A stretch of 64,000 nucleotides of DNA from Granulosicoccus sp036478595 (GCA_036478595.1 JAZGEF010000049.1:1-64000); one strand, 5' to 3'. Shown: positions 36,673 through 45,893, counted from the stretch's first letter. The notes: generated from the letters alone by a model not told the origin. Numbers and translations are program-made.

Positions 36673-36992
36673 TAACTCCTGTAGAATTAAACTCGTGCAA
36701 TTCTTAAAGTGCCACTTCACAGCTGACGGGTAATAATCAAGCAGTGATAGTATTGTTGCCAGAGGTTTGTGGCAGACTCAGAAGCACCATTGAATAGCGA
36801 TATACGATTCGCCTCTGAATCACGATATCAGACTTACACAGTAAAAGGAAAGCTGGATTAGCAGTCAGTGGCTGCAGCATTGATTATCGCCTCAAAACTG
36901 CCTTTGTGAAGAATCTGATCGCGATTCAGGTAAGCTGAGAGCTCAGGGGGTATGGTTTGTAGGCCATTGTTGTTATTGGCTGTGAGGTTTCA
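36673..36992. promoter_or_regulatory. Divergent control region between the importer and the threonine synthase gene
   Basis: 320 bases without a gene. Two inverted repeats of the same pentamer are visible: GATTC (36806-36810) with GAATC (36817-36821), and GAATC (36911-36915) with GATTC (36923-36927), the latter also containing CTGA/TCAG. They are candidate operators for a shared regulator. GAGG precedes the thrC-type ATG at 36993. Confidence 0.35.
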
Positions 36993-38441
36993 ATGATTAA
37001 ATATGTGAGCACCAGAGGTGGGATAACTCCGATAGCCTTTGATGAGGCTGTTTTAAGCGGATTTGCTGAGGATGGTGGATTGTTTGTCCCCGAAGCCATT
37101 CCCAAAATGTCTCAAGAGCAGTTTGAAAATTGGGCTAAATTAAGCTTTGCCGACCTCGCCTTCGAGGTTCTGTCACTTTTTATACCCCGCTCGATTATCC
37201 CTGCCGTTGATTTAAAAACACTGGTTGATACAAGTTATAGCTCGTTCGATACCGCTGACGTAGTCGATATGGTGCCCATCGATGATCAAAACCGTATTGT
37301 GGTGATGGAATTGTTTCATGGCCCCACCCTCTCCTTTAAAGATGTTGCGATGGGGTTTTTAATCAATGTGCTGGATTATTTATTGGAACGTCGATGCGAG
37401 CATCTTTCAATCATACTTGCAACAACAGGCGATACAGGCCCCGCGGCAGCCTGGGCGTCAGCAGGCAAAAAAAACATAGACTGTTGGCCGCTGTTTCCTC
37501 GGGGAATGATTACCGAAGAACAGCAAAGGCAAATGACGACTTTGAATGCCAGCAACGTTCATCCAGTAGGGGTTGATAACTGCACTAACGGCGGAGATGA
37601 TCTCGATTTTGTAGTGGCCAAATTATTTGAAGATCAACAGCTAAATCAAAGACTCAACCTATCTAGTGTCAATTCGATTAACTGGTGCAGAGTCATGGTC
37701 CAGTCGGTGCACTACTTCTATGGGTACTATCGCGCTGCAAAAACACTGGGTGATGAAGTTGCCTTTGCCGTGCCCAGCGGTGGTTCCGGCAACTTGTTTG
37801 GCGGATATTTAGCGCGTTCAATGGGATTACCAGTGGCGAAGTTTATTTGTGCCAACAACACTAACAATGCATTGCATACGGTTTTTTCGAGCGGCGTACT
37901 TGCCAAGAAAGATCTAGTGCAAACCATGTCGTCGGCAATTGATATCGGCGTACCGTACAATTTCTGGCGATATCTATATTTTACATCAGGTTGTGATAGC
38001 GTTAAATTGGCAGCCTGGATGGACAAATTCGAAAAAAACGGGCTGGTGAAATTCGACAGCAACACTCTCTCCGCTATTCAGATTGGCATTACTTCAATTA
38101 CCGTGTACGAATCGGAAACCAGATCCACCATCAAGACTATTTTTGAAAAAAACGATGGTTATCTACTGGACCCACACTCAGCTGTGGCCGTATCTGCAGC
38201 TATATCGCTAAAAGACACATTGCCAAATCAAACGACGATTGTTTGTTTGGCAACGGCTCATCCCGCGAAATTTCCAGAAATAACACGCACCTGTTTGGAG
38301 GCAGGTTCGGAGCTACCCGAAAGTGCCAAACATGAATCACTAGAGCAAGCAAGCAAGGTGTGCCAACAACTTCGGCTTTGCGATCTAGAAAACTTGGAGT
38401 TTGCTTTGGTTGAGGCGATGACAAGCCATTCTAAGCACTAA
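36993..38441 (+). CDS. thrC: Threonine synthase (ThrC family, long form)
   Basis: PLP enzyme that turns O-phosphohomoserine into threonine. Starts with the ThrC signature YVSTRGG and EDGGLFVPEAIP; the PLP lysine is K116 in FHGPTLSFKDVAMGFL; ATTGDTGPAA, VPSGGSGNLFGGYLA and DPHSAVAV follow. 482 aa, about 50 more than the E. coli enzyme, so it is the longer branch of the family. It stands alone, without hom or thrB, and is divergent from an amino-acid importer, which is unusual. It may be the cell's normal ThrC or a dedicated paralogue. Confidence 0.88.
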   Translation: MIKYVSTRGGITPIAFDEAVLSGFAEDGGLFVPEAIPKMSQEQFENWAKLSFADLAFEVLSLFIPRSIIPAVDLKTLVDTSYSSFDTADVVDMVPIDDQNRIVVMELFHGPTLSFKDVAMGFLINVLDYLLERRCEHLSIILATTGDTGPAAAWASAGKKNIDCWPLFPRGMITEEQQRQMTTLNASNVHPVGVDNCTNGGDDLDFVVAKLFEDQQLNQRLNLSSVNSINWCRVMVQSVHYFYGYYRAAKTLGDEVAFAVPSGGSGNLFGGYLARSMGLPVAKFICANNTNNALHTVFSSGVLAKKDLVQTMSSAIDIGVPYNFWRYLYFTSGCDSVKLAAWMDKFEKNGLVKFDSNTLSAIQIGITSITVYESETRSTIKTIFEKNDGYLLDPHSAVAVSAAISLKDTLPNQTTIVCLATAHPAKFPEITRTCLEAGSELPESAKHESLEQASKVCQQLRLCDLENLEFALVEAMTSHSKH

Positions 38442-38514
38442 ACAGGCCCATTCATGATATTTAATAAGAATGATGCCGCAATCGGCAATGGCTTCAACAA
38501 ACTACGGTTTTAAG

Positions 38515-39930
38515 CTACTGCCCTGATGGGTCAGTAAATTGATCATTAAGCTTTTGTACAAATTCAGATGCTTGCTCAATTGCACGATTAATTTTTTTCT
38601 CAGCCCCCTTATTCCAGCCTATTAGGCTTGAGCTAAACACCGAATTAAAGAAACTCGTGTTCTTGATAAATGCTGCCGCTAATTCGCTGCTATCGCTTTT
38701 AGCAATCTGCGGCAGCATACGGCCTCGAACCCACTTACGGATTAAGTGGTGACCAATAAAGAGCGGAATCACCACACCGGCAATACCACTCAGCATTGCA
38801 ACGGGATTTGAAAACAGGCTGAGTATCATCACCATCAACGAGCCAATAAAACCTGTAGCAATCGAAATACCAAGCACCACCGCCAATAAAGTACCTAAGG
38901 CTATGGCATCCCACTTAAGCACCTTTGAACTCCAGTCCTTCTTCAGTGTACGCAGCGCAGGGATGGATTCGTCACGAATACGATACGCTTGCTTTTCCAT
39001 TGCACCCACGATGCGGTAAGCTCGCTCAACCTCTACCTGCTGGATACGCTCCTCAATATCAGCCATATCAGCATCGCTCTTAGCCGCCAATCGTTCCAGT
39101 GATGGGGATGCGCTCATATCAGGTGCGATATCTTTATTAAAAATGGTATAAAACCGCCCTGCTGTTAATCCTTTTTGCGACAAGGCGCGTTGCCAGGCAC
39201 CAACCACTTCTTCGGTGTTATCCTCGCGTGAGGCTGTATCGATCTGATTCAGGATAAACATAAACTTGTTGCTATCTGATCGCGTGATGGTGCCCTGTAC
39301 TAAATGCCGAAGCGTATCTTGCATTGCACCAGGCTCAGGATGGCGCGCATCAAAAAACACCATCACCAGGTCAGAGATATCCATGATGTGATTGGTGAGC
39401 TTTAATGTGGAGGTGCGTTGATCGTCCGCATCAAACCCGGGAGAATCAACAATGATCTTGCCGCGAACCGCTTCGGAATCAGTGACCTTTAATTGCAGGT
39501 ACGCATCGATACGACGCCCTTCACCTTCAGCCACGTTCTCGATCTCATCGCTAATCCGATAAAACGGGAAGCGCATGTCGGCATCTACCGCCAAGCCTGG
39601 CAATACCTGGCCCGCGTTTTCCTTGCCGTAGCAAACCACGGTGAACTTGTCGTCAACCGCTTGATTGCCCGTTTTTTGTAGGGTGCGGCCAAGATAACTA
39701 TTGATAAACGAGGATTTACCGGCTGAAAACACGCCTAATACGGAAATCAGCGGCCACCACGATATCTGCATGGCGTATGATTCATCAGTACCAATTAAGC
39801 CGGTACGGTAGCCCACGTCATCGAGTTGGCGAAAGCCAGCTATGACCCCTACCAATGCAGGGTTCTCTCGCTTAAGATGAGTCTTGAGGCTGTCAAAACG
39901 TTTGACGATTGATTTATCTGGCCGAACCAT
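38515..39930 (-). CDS. Dynamin-like GTPase with membrane anchors
   Basis: 471-aa large GTPase. G1 is GVFSAGKSS (residues 66-73), G3 is DSPG (162-165), G4 is NQID (228-231), and a conserved TVVCYGKE is near residue 97. Residues about 345-400 form hydrophobic segments (LLAVVLGISIATGFIG and LSGIAGVVIPLFIG), and a basic/amphipathic C-terminal part follows. The layout fits the dynamin/EHD superfamily of bacteria, which remodel membranes. No second dynamin subunit is adjacent. It is divergent from a small membrane protein 153 bases away that could be a partner (inference). Confidence 0.78.
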   Translation of the reverse strand: MVRPDKSIVKRFDSLKTHLKRENPALVGVIAGFRQLDDVGYRTGLIGTDESYAMQISWWPLISVLGVFSAGKSSFINSYLGRTLQKTGNQAVDDKFTVVCYGKENAGQVLPGLAVDADMRFPFYRISDEIENVAEGEGRRIDAYLQLKVTDSEAVRGKIIVDSPGFDADDQRTSTLKLTNHIMDISDLVMVFFDARHPEPGAMQDTLRHLVQGTITRSDSNKFMFILNQIDTASREDNTEEVVGAWQRALSQKGLTAGRFYTIFNKDIAPDMSASPSLERLAAKSDADMADIEERIQQVEVERAYRIVGAMEKQAYRIRDESIPALRTLKKDWSSKVLKWDAIALGTLLAVVLGISIATGFIGSLMVMILSLFSNPVAMLSGIAGVVIPLFIGHHLIRKWVRGRMLPQIAKSDSSELAAAFIKNTSFFNSVFSSSLIGWNKGAEKKINRAIEQASEFVQKLNDQFTDPSGQ

Positions 39931-40083
39931 AGTGATTAGCGATCATTTATTATTGATGATTGAAGTCTAGCAGTAAGCGAGAAACTAATGCTTGTCGTCA
40001 GTTCACGATCTGGCAATACGCCACACACATTTAGCAAGCTTGTCAAATTGATCAAGCCATATTAATTAAAAAAGGAGCGATTC

Positions 40084-40599
40084 ATGAGTTGGGTAATCTC
40101 ATTAATACTGTTAGCAGTTGCTGCCTATTTTGTAATTTCTGCCCTGAGCAGCAAAAACAAATACGACGTACGTAACCAAGCCACTGATGGCGAGGTAGAC
40201 GACAGCGAATCAGCACAATTAGCCGGTGACACTACCTCAAGTGATGCGTTTCAGCACGCCGGCGGCGCACCCGCTGGAGCGGGTTCCAGTAGTGGAACAT
40301 CAGGCAGTGCTGGCTCGGGCGGCTCATCCGTTGGTGGTAGCGTTGCAGGCGCCGCAGCAGTTGGTGCAACGACCGCAGCAGCGATCGCCAGTGCGCGCAA
40401 ACACAATATAAAAGGCGTCACTGGTAATAGCGCCGGTGAAATTCAAGAAATGCTAAAAATCCTAAATTTGCGAGATTCAGATGCAGCCAGGCTAGCGATT
40501 GAGAAAGCTCAATTTGCTGAACTAAAAAGTGGCACTAGCAAGCTTGGTGCAAACGAGCTTGCCGCTGTTGCCGACAAACTTCGTTGGATGCTGCGCTAA
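40084..40599 (+). CDS. Small single-TM protein with Gly/Ser linker, function unknown
   Basis: 171 aa, not recognised. Residues about 3-21 are one transmembrane helix (ISLILLAVAAYFVISAL); residues about 55-105 are a Gly/Ser/Ala-rich flexible linker (GAGSSSGTSGSAGSGGSSVG); the C-terminal 60 residues are a charged helical domain (EIQEMLKILNLRDSDAARLAIEKAQ). A strong AAGGAG ribosome site precedes ATG 40084. Topology suggests a membrane tether for a cytoplasmic helical domain. It is next to a dynamin-like GTPase and a rhomboid protease. Confidence 0.75.
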   Translation: MSWVISLILLAVAAYFVISALSSKNKYDVRNQATDGEVDDSESAQLAGDTTSSDAFQHAGGAPAGAGSSSGTSGSAGSGGSSVGGSVAGAAAVGATTAAAIASARKHNIKGVTGNSAGEIQEMLKILNLRDSDAARLAIEKAQFAELKSGTSKLGANELAAVADKLRWMLR

Positions 40600-40625
40600 G
40601 CAGCACCTAGTGAACAATCTCCAAC

Positions 40626-41231
40626 ATGAAATCACTTGTCGACAAGCGCAATGTTCACACGATTAAGCGTGACTTTATTGGCATCGCAGTATTTCTCGCG
40701 CTCATTTGGGTAGTGTTCGTTCTAGATCGCTTTCTACCACTAGAACAATACGGGCTAGTGCCTCGTGATATGGGCGGGCTGATCGGGATAATTGCTATGC
40801 CGTTTCTGCATGGTGATTTTGGGCACTTGATGGGCAACTCCGTGCCGTTAGCCGTAACCCTATTCCTACTCGCAGGCTCCCGCGCCGATAGCGGCGCTAT
40901 CGTGGTATTAATTATATTACTTGGCGGATTGGGCCTATGGCTCTTTGGTCGCACAGCTTTGCACATTGGCGCTAGTGGATTGGTATTCGGTTTGATCGCC
41001 TTCCACATCTTTGCCGGTATTTTTGAAAAACGTCTGCGTTCGATCATCATTAGCTTAGTCATCGGCGTTACCTATGCTGGCGTACTGTTTAAGGGTGTGA
41101 TACCCGGCCAACAAGGCGTGTCGTGGGATGGACATCTGTTTGGCGCAATCGCTGGAGCACTCGTGGCATTGGTCACCTCAAAGCTATTGCAAGACACCCC
41201 ACCAACGGGCTTATCCGATAAATACTCGTGA
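40626..41231 (+). CDS. Rhomboid-family intramembrane serine protease
   Basis: 201-aa polytopic protein. The catalytic dyad is S117 in HIGASGLVFGLIAFH and H170 in WDGHLFGAIAGAL. The HxxxxHxxxN motif HGDFGHLMGN (H62, H67, N71) is the conserved TM2 feature. It cleaves transmembrane helices of unknown targets; the adjacent single-TM protein is one possible substrate (inference). GTGA overlap with the DegT-type gene couples their translation. Confidence 0.9.
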   Translation: MKSLVDKRNVHTIKRDFIGIAVFLALIWVVFVLDRFLPLEQYGLVPRDMGGLIGIIAMPFLHGDFGHLMGNSVPLAVTLFLLAGSRADSGAIVVLIILLGGLGLWLFGRTALHIGASGLVFGLIAFHIFAGIFEKRLRSIIISLVIGVTYAGVLFKGVIPGQQGVSWDGHLFGAIAGALVALVTSKLLQDTPPTGLSDKYS

Positions 41232-42436
41232 CTACAACCAATAAAAAGTTCGCTGGCAATTTCACTCAACAAGAGCCAATAGCAGATGATGCGATCGCGG
41301 CAGCAGTAGCCGTTATGCAGTCTGGTCGCTTGCACCGCTACAACGTATCAGAGAATAACGAACTCTCTGAAACCACTTTACTAGAAATCGAGTACGCAAA
41401 ATACCAAGGCCAACAATATTGCCTAGCGTGTACCTCTGGTGGGTATGCAATGCAAACCGCGCTACGCGCCTGGGGCATCGAACCTGCCCAGCCGATACTC
41501 ACCAACGCGTTTACCTTATCGCCAGTACCAGGCGCAATAACCGCAGCCGGCGGCACACCGGTATTAATCGATTCCACTGATCAATTAGTGCTGGATCTGG
41601 ATCATCTTGAACAAACCATCATAAGCACAGGTGCCAGCGTTCTCATGCTCTCTCACATGCGCGGCCACCTTGTTGATATGGACAAGATCATGGTTATACT
41701 CAATGAGCATAAGGTGGCACTAATAGAAGACTGCGCCCACACAATGGGTGCAACATTTAACGGCGTAAAGAGTGGTAACCACGGCGTGATGGCTTGCTTC
41801 AGCACACAAACCTACAAACATATTAATTCGGGCGAAGGTGGCTTCCTAACAAGCAACGACGAAGTGCTAATGGCCAAAGCCGTTATCTTGTCAGGCTCCT
41901 ACATGTTGTATGAACGACACGAAGCTTCTCCAGCATCGGAAGTGTTTGAACAAGTTAAATACATGACACCCAACTGCAGTGGCCGCATGGACAACCTGCG
42001 CGCCGCCATCCTGCGCCCACAGCTCGTTAATTTAGACGCCAACTGCCAACGCTGGAATGTTCGCTACGAGGCATTAGCAGCAAAACTAGCCACTGTAGAT
42101 ATTATCGACGTACCGCAGGAGCATCAAAGTGCCGTTGAAGTACATAGCTCAGCCCAGTTCGCGATCAATAGTTTTAGTGAAGATCAAAACCAGGCCTTCT
42201 TAAATGCTTGTAAAGATGCCGGCGTAGAACTGAAATGGTTCGGCGCTGACAAGCCCGCTGCCTATACCAGTCGCTACGATAGTTGGCAATACTTCCCCAC
42301 TACTCTACTGCCACAAACCGACAAGGTGTTAGCGCGTTTATATGATGTGCGTATACCACTCACGTTTAGTATTGAAGATTGCGCAACGATTGGAGAGATT
42401 GTTGCGGCACAGGCCTTGTCGAATGCGTCAACTTAA
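41228..42436 (+). CDS. DegT/DnrJ/EryC1/StrS-family PLP aminotransferase
   Basis: 402-aa sugar-type aminotransferase. Conserved blocks are LACTSGGYAMQTAL, LIEDCAHTMGATFNG (D168) and the PLP lysine K197 in FSTQTYKHINSGEGGFLTSND. Relatives act on nucleotide-bound keto sugars for O-antigen or antibiotics, but no nucleotide-sugar genes are nearby, so the substrate is open. GTG start overlaps the rhomboid stop (GTGA). The pairing with a rhomboid protease is odd and has no evident explanation. Confidence 0.85.
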   Translation: MTTTNKKFAGNFTQQEPIADDAIAAAVAVMQSGRLHRYNVSENNELSETTLLEIEYAKYQGQQYCLACTSGGYAMQTALRAWGIEPAQPILTNAFTLSPVPGAITAAGGTPVLIDSTDQLVLDLDHLEQTIISTGASVLMLSHMRGHLVDMDKIMVILNEHKVALIEDCAHTMGATFNGVKSGNHGVMACFSTQTYKHINSGEGGFLTSNDEVLMAKAVILSGSYMLYERHEASPASEVFEQVKYMTPNCSGRMDNLRAAILRPQLVNLDANCQRWNVRYEALAAKLATVDIIDVPQEHQSAVEVHSSAQFAINSFSEDQNQAFLNACKDAGVELKWFGADKPAAYTSRYDSWQYFPTTLLPQTDKVLARLYDVRIPLTFSIEDCATIGEIVAAQALSNAST

Positions 42437-43213
42437 GTGTAACAATGTCATCTCTGTCGTCGGCGCGATATCAACTATATAAAGCGACTGCAATCCGTAG
42501 TACTCGACCTTACACTCAGCGGACGTGGAGTAGTTCGATCAATTCAAAACTGGGAACGCGTACTGTGTGCCCATTCCTGCCTGTCGGATAATTTGATACT
42601 TGCTAGATCAAACCCCTATATGCGAGTGCATTCTCGAACAGTACGATATTAACCACCTGCTCGCTCGTTGATTCATAATGGCGATATTACTGTCAATAGT
42701 CAGATTGGGTTATTGACTACTGAATCTCTCCCAAACCTAGCCGCTCGGCACTTGCCTTCAGTTATGTGGTACCTAGGTTGCAATGCCAGCACAGCAACCA
42801 GAACAAAGTCCATAGTCCATGATGATAATGAACATGGGTTTGGGCACGAGAGCATAGCAAGGTCCGGTGAAAGCACATTCTTGTCCTACGAAAGACACAG
42901 CGATAATCTGATTTCGTATCATGGACTACGGCAGGTTGAGGACGATTCCTAACCGTCACAAAGAATATGCGTGCGGCTGAATGATGTCCGCAGCAGAGGT
43001 TCATCATTTCTTTTAACTCAAAATAACGGCACACCTATACACGCGTAGTCAAACGAAATTCCACCGCTGATCGGCTGAGAATATATCTCTAAAATCCGGC
43101 AGGCACCTAGAAGCCACAATTGTTAGCTAGTGTCATACTGCGCTCCGCCATGGTTACCTGAGTATGCCATATCACCAACCAATACGGATAGTCGGATCGC
43201 CCGCCAATTGACA
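42437..43213. other. 777-base region without recognised gene
   Basis: Short frames exist on both strands (42668-42952 plus, 42762-43034 minus) but they overlap each other, have no ribosome site, use many rare codons and look like chance. No tRNA, hairpin array or repeat was recognised. It could be a decayed gene or a strain-specific insertion boundary next to the Tad locus. Confidence 0.4.
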
Positions 43214-43672
43214 CTACAATGACAAACAAATCAGCACTTGTCGTCGGTTACCTTGGCCAGAATCAAGCAATTTCATCAGGCATTCTGCTATGTTTACTCG
43301 AGGCTCCTGCGGCACGATTTTATCACCATTTTTATAAAAACTGATCAATGATGAAATTGCATTGGGCTCTAACTTAAGAGCAGCACGATGCATAAACTCA
43401 AAATATTTTGTATGCCTAGCCTTATCAGATTCGAATGTTCCATAACCGATTTCGGTCAATAACGCTAATTGAGCCAATGCTTCGCCAGAAACATTCTCTA
43501 ACTTTTCGCACCCTTTTAAATGTTCATACGCTACATCGTAATTTTGAGCAGCGATGGCAGCTCGCCCTGTTCTTTCGTCACAGATATCCGGCTTCGGCAA
43601 TAGTCCGCAAGATTGCAATAACATTGCAACCAGGAACAATAAAACAAACAGCTTTACTGGTGGCGTATTCAA
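43214..43672 (-). CDS. Small lipoprotein with Sel1/TPR-like helices
   Basis: 152-aa product. The lipoprotein signal ends FLVAMLLQSC (Cys22). The mature part begins with a hairpin of helices, ERTGRAAIAAQNYDVAYEHLKGC and ALLTEIGYGTFESDKARHTKYFEF, typical of Sel1/TPR repeats, which mediate protein contacts. Five cysteines in all. It is on the same strand as the Tad genes and 319 bases away; a role there is possible but not shown. Confidence 0.65.
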   Translation of the reverse strand: MNTPPVKLFVLLFLVAMLLQSCGLLPKPDICDERTGRAAIAAQNYDVAYEHLKGCEKLENVSGEALAQLALLTEIGYGTFESDKARHTKYFEFMHRAALKLEPNAISSLISFYKNGDKIVPQEPRVNIAECLMKLLDSGQGNRRQVLICLSL

Positions 43673-43991
43673 ATTGGACTCCTCCCGCTACTGACACACA
43701 GTTGGCAGCAGGGTTTATGTGTTACGAATTACTACAGAAGCTTAGCAGAACACATCAGGAATAGAGCCCATGGACCGATATCGAGCCGTTCGCCAATCAC
43801 GCGAACCCAAAGAATCATTCATCCCTCCCAACCCCAAGTATAAAGGATCTGCAAGATCACTTAATGCGTTTGGCTTAAAAACGATGGACAAAACGAGCAC
43901 CGCGCACGTCTAAACATTCGGCAACCGCGGCGGCACCATGGTTGGGGACGAGGGATACTCCAGCATCTTTAGTGACTACTAATTATAGACC
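43673..43991. other. 319-base gap between the lipoprotein and the Tad cluster, with a small candidate frame
   Basis: The only gene-like element is a 47-codon frame on the plus strand at 43770-43913 (listed separately). No promoter or terminator was recognised. Confidence 0.4.
43770..43913 (+). CDS. Candidate 47-aa basic protein
   Basis: ATG at 43770, TAA at 43911-43913. The product starts MDRYRAVRQSREPK and is Arg/Lys/Pro-rich with no hydrophobic segment. AGGAA lies about 9 bases before the start. It does not overlap another gene but is opposite in direction to the Tad cluster. Weak evidence. Confidence 0.25.
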   Translation: MDRYRAVRQSREPKESFIPPNPKYKGSARSLNAFGLKTMDKTSTAHV

Positions 43992-44957
43992 TTATGTACA
44001 ACCATCAGCGCCCTGGCCACTATCGTCACTCAAGGCCGCCGGTTGTGCTCCTTGGGTTTGCGCACCGCCAATAGCATTGCTTATGGGGCTGTTTACAAAC
44101 ACACTAGCCGCACAGACTCCTGAATCTTGTCCACCCTCAGGATATGTCACACTGGACATCAATGCATTATGACCACTCAAGCCATAGGGGTCTGTACAGG
44201 GTGTGACAGCAACCGCCGTAGATGGATTATCACTAACAACTTGATTGGTACTGGTATTATTCGCAGCCAATGGTGCGACTCCAGCTTCTGCAATTATTTG
44301 AGATTCCCAAGCCTCGTTCTGCATGCGTACCGTTACAACAGATGTAATCGGAATCTGCTTTAAAGCATAGTAATGTGCATTGGCTAAGTCAGTTACCACC
44401 ATTGCTTTTGCGAATATAGCTGCGATAAATGGAATTTTCATTTGAAAGCCATGAGTGACTTTTATTTTTAAAAGATTCGCATCGTGCAAGTTTAATCCAG
44501 ATTGCGAACCAACCTGGCTTCTCTCTGCATGGCGATTTCGTAAATGGCTATTCGGGATTACTCGCACACCTGAATCTAAGCTTACCTGGCCCCAATCATC
44601 AAAAGCCTGAACAGTGGGATTAAGAATTTCAAGTTTAGTTTGCAAGGGCAAGTTAACGCCGGCTATTGACATTGATATGGCCTCAGCCGCTTTCTCAGCT
44701 GTGCCATCGCCACCCATAAGAGGCGCTAGACGGAAGCCGAGTTCGTTCTTCATACTCTCAAGCTGAGCATGATCAACCGCACCCGCACGCGCAGCTTCAA
44801 ATGTGGCGTAGTTAAGCGTTGCTTTACCGTGGTAGATCAAACCCGCTTGCACACTACCCAATCCCAAAAATAGTACCGCAGGTGCAGCGAAAATAAACTC
44901 TACCATTGTCGCGCCAGATTGCGTACTTCTAGATTTTAGATGGAACATAGCGGTCAC
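43992..44957 (-). CDS. TadE-like pseudopilin, C-terminal gene of the Tad cluster
   Basis: 321-aa protein with a short basic N-terminus (RSTQSGATMVEF) then one hydrophobic helix FIFAAPAVLFLGLGSVQAGL, the TadE prepilin-like signature in which E follows the cleavage region. The long extracytoplasmic part (residues about 45-321) has NYATFEAARAGAVDHAQ, common to TadE proteins, and ends in a Gly/Ser/Asp tail. Processed by a TadV-type peptidase in other systems; none is seen here. Confidence 0.8.
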   Translation of the reverse strand: MTAMFHLKSRSTQSGATMVEFIFAAPAVLFLGLGSVQAGLIYHGKATLNYATFEAARAGAVDHAQLESMKNELGFRLAPLMGGDGTAEKAAEAISMSIAGVNLPLQTKLEILNPTVQAFDDWGQVSLDSGVRVIPNSHLRNRHAERSQVGSQSGLNLHDANLLKIKVTHGFQMKIPFIAAIFAKAMVVTDLANAHYYALKQIPITSVVTVRMQNEAWESQIIAEAGVAPLAANNTSTNQVVSDNPSTAVAVTPCTDPYGLSGHNALMSSVTYPEGGQDSGVCAASVFVNSPISNAIGGAQTQGAQPAALSDDSGQGADGCT

Positions 44958-44979
44958 CTCCTGTGTATGCCAATATCAA

Positions 44980-45516
44980 TTATGGATAGTTAGTTTCCTG
45001 AATCGAATCTTCTATCCGCGAGTGCATTAATGCATTTAGCATTTGTAGCTTAGTCGCCACGAGTTTTTTAGCCGGATCATCTGCGCGCATTTGCGACCAT
45101 GACATCTGCATCGCAGCTTGGGCCTTGAGTAAGTACGCGGTCGACAAGTTAAACCACGGCTTGGGCTGCTCAGCATTGCGACTAATTGAAGTCTCATATG
45201 CGCCGATGGCTTGCTGATAGGCACCTTGTTGCGCATAGGTATTACCTAAACGAAACCAAACATAGGCATCTTGTGGCACAAGTTCAGATAGCTTATTGTA
45301 ATATTGAGCCGCTTCTATCCATCTACTAGCGCGATATGCTTTATCAGCTAAAGCAGAGATTTCAAATACGTCGTCACTGTAGGGGGCAGGCTTGGCCATT
45401 TGTGGCGATTGAGGCGCCGTTGTTGCACAAGCTGTCGCAAGCAACATAACTGCCAACAATGCCGAGCACCTTACACCTTTGGACGTGTGGATTTTTGAGT
45501 TTGCTAGATTGATCAT
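44980..45516 (-). CDS. tadD: TPR lipoprotein, TadD-like
   Basis: 178-aa protein. The signal reads LAVMLLATACATT, with a lipobox-like TAC (Cys about 30). Residues about 50-150 form tandem TPR helices (LADKAYRASRWIEAAQYYNKL, VWFRLGNTYAQQGAYQQAIGAYETSI, PWFNLSTAYLLKAQA). TadD lipoproteins in Tad systems carry such TPRs and help secretin or pilus assembly. It lies 22 bases upstream of the TadE-like gene and overlaps the DUF192 gene by four bases. Confidence 0.75.
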   Translation of the reverse strand: MINLANSKIHTSKGVRCSALLAVMLLATACATTAPQSPQMAKPAPYSDDVFEISALADKAYRASRWIEAAQYYNKLSELVPQDAYVWFRLGNTYAQQGAYQQAIGAYETSISRNAEQPKPWFNLSTAYLLKAQAAMQMSWSQMRADDPAKKLVATKLQMLNALMHSRIEDSIQETNYP

Positions 45517-45893
45517 GACAACACCTCTTCAAATTCTGATTGGCTACAAAACGACAGCAGGTCGCCGAGTTTCATTCCTAATATTTCAACACTGCCTTCG
45601 GATAGTTCGATTACGGCGGTAGCGTCTCGGCACCGTCGCATACTATGCCTGGGTAAAATGTCCACCCTGATTATTTTTGATTCGTTATCAAGAAACACGA
45701 TATCAAGAGGGTAGGCCATACCAAATGAATGTACTTCTGAACAGGACTTGATATACATACCGTGATTCGGGCTGAGGCTATCGGTGAACAACAAGCCTCT
45801 TAAGCGTGCAACAAAGCCAGCAGCTACACAAAGTTCAACAGCCAACGGTTTATCGTTAAGCAGTATTCGGCTATTGAATTTGATCGCCATCAC
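45513..45893 (-). CDS. DUF192 family protein
   Basis: 126-aa protein whose core reads VARLRGLLFTDSL, MYIKSCSEVHSFGMAYPLDIVFLD and AVIELSEGSVEILGMKLGD, the DUF192 pattern. DUF192 proteins are often found in Tad loci, role unknown. Unlike most, no signal peptide is evident. It overlaps both neighbours by four bases, so it is cotranslated with them. Confidence 0.8.
   Translation of the reverse strand: MMAIKFNSRILLNDKPLAVELCVAAGFVARLRGLLFTDSLSPNHGMYIKSCSEVHSFGMAYPLDIVFLDNESKIIRVDILPRHSMRRCRDATAVIELSEGSVEILGMKLGDLLSFCSQSEFEEVLS

Noticed and set aside
30485..38441. Ectoine (eut/ehu) or beta-hydroxyaspartate (bhc) pathway
   Set aside because: The PLP beta-family enzyme is a ThrC, not EutB or BhcB, and the aldolase, peptidase and deacylase partners are missing.
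42668..43034. Two overlapping frames of about 90 codons
   Set aside because: No ribosome site, no family-like pattern, and they overlap on opposite strands.
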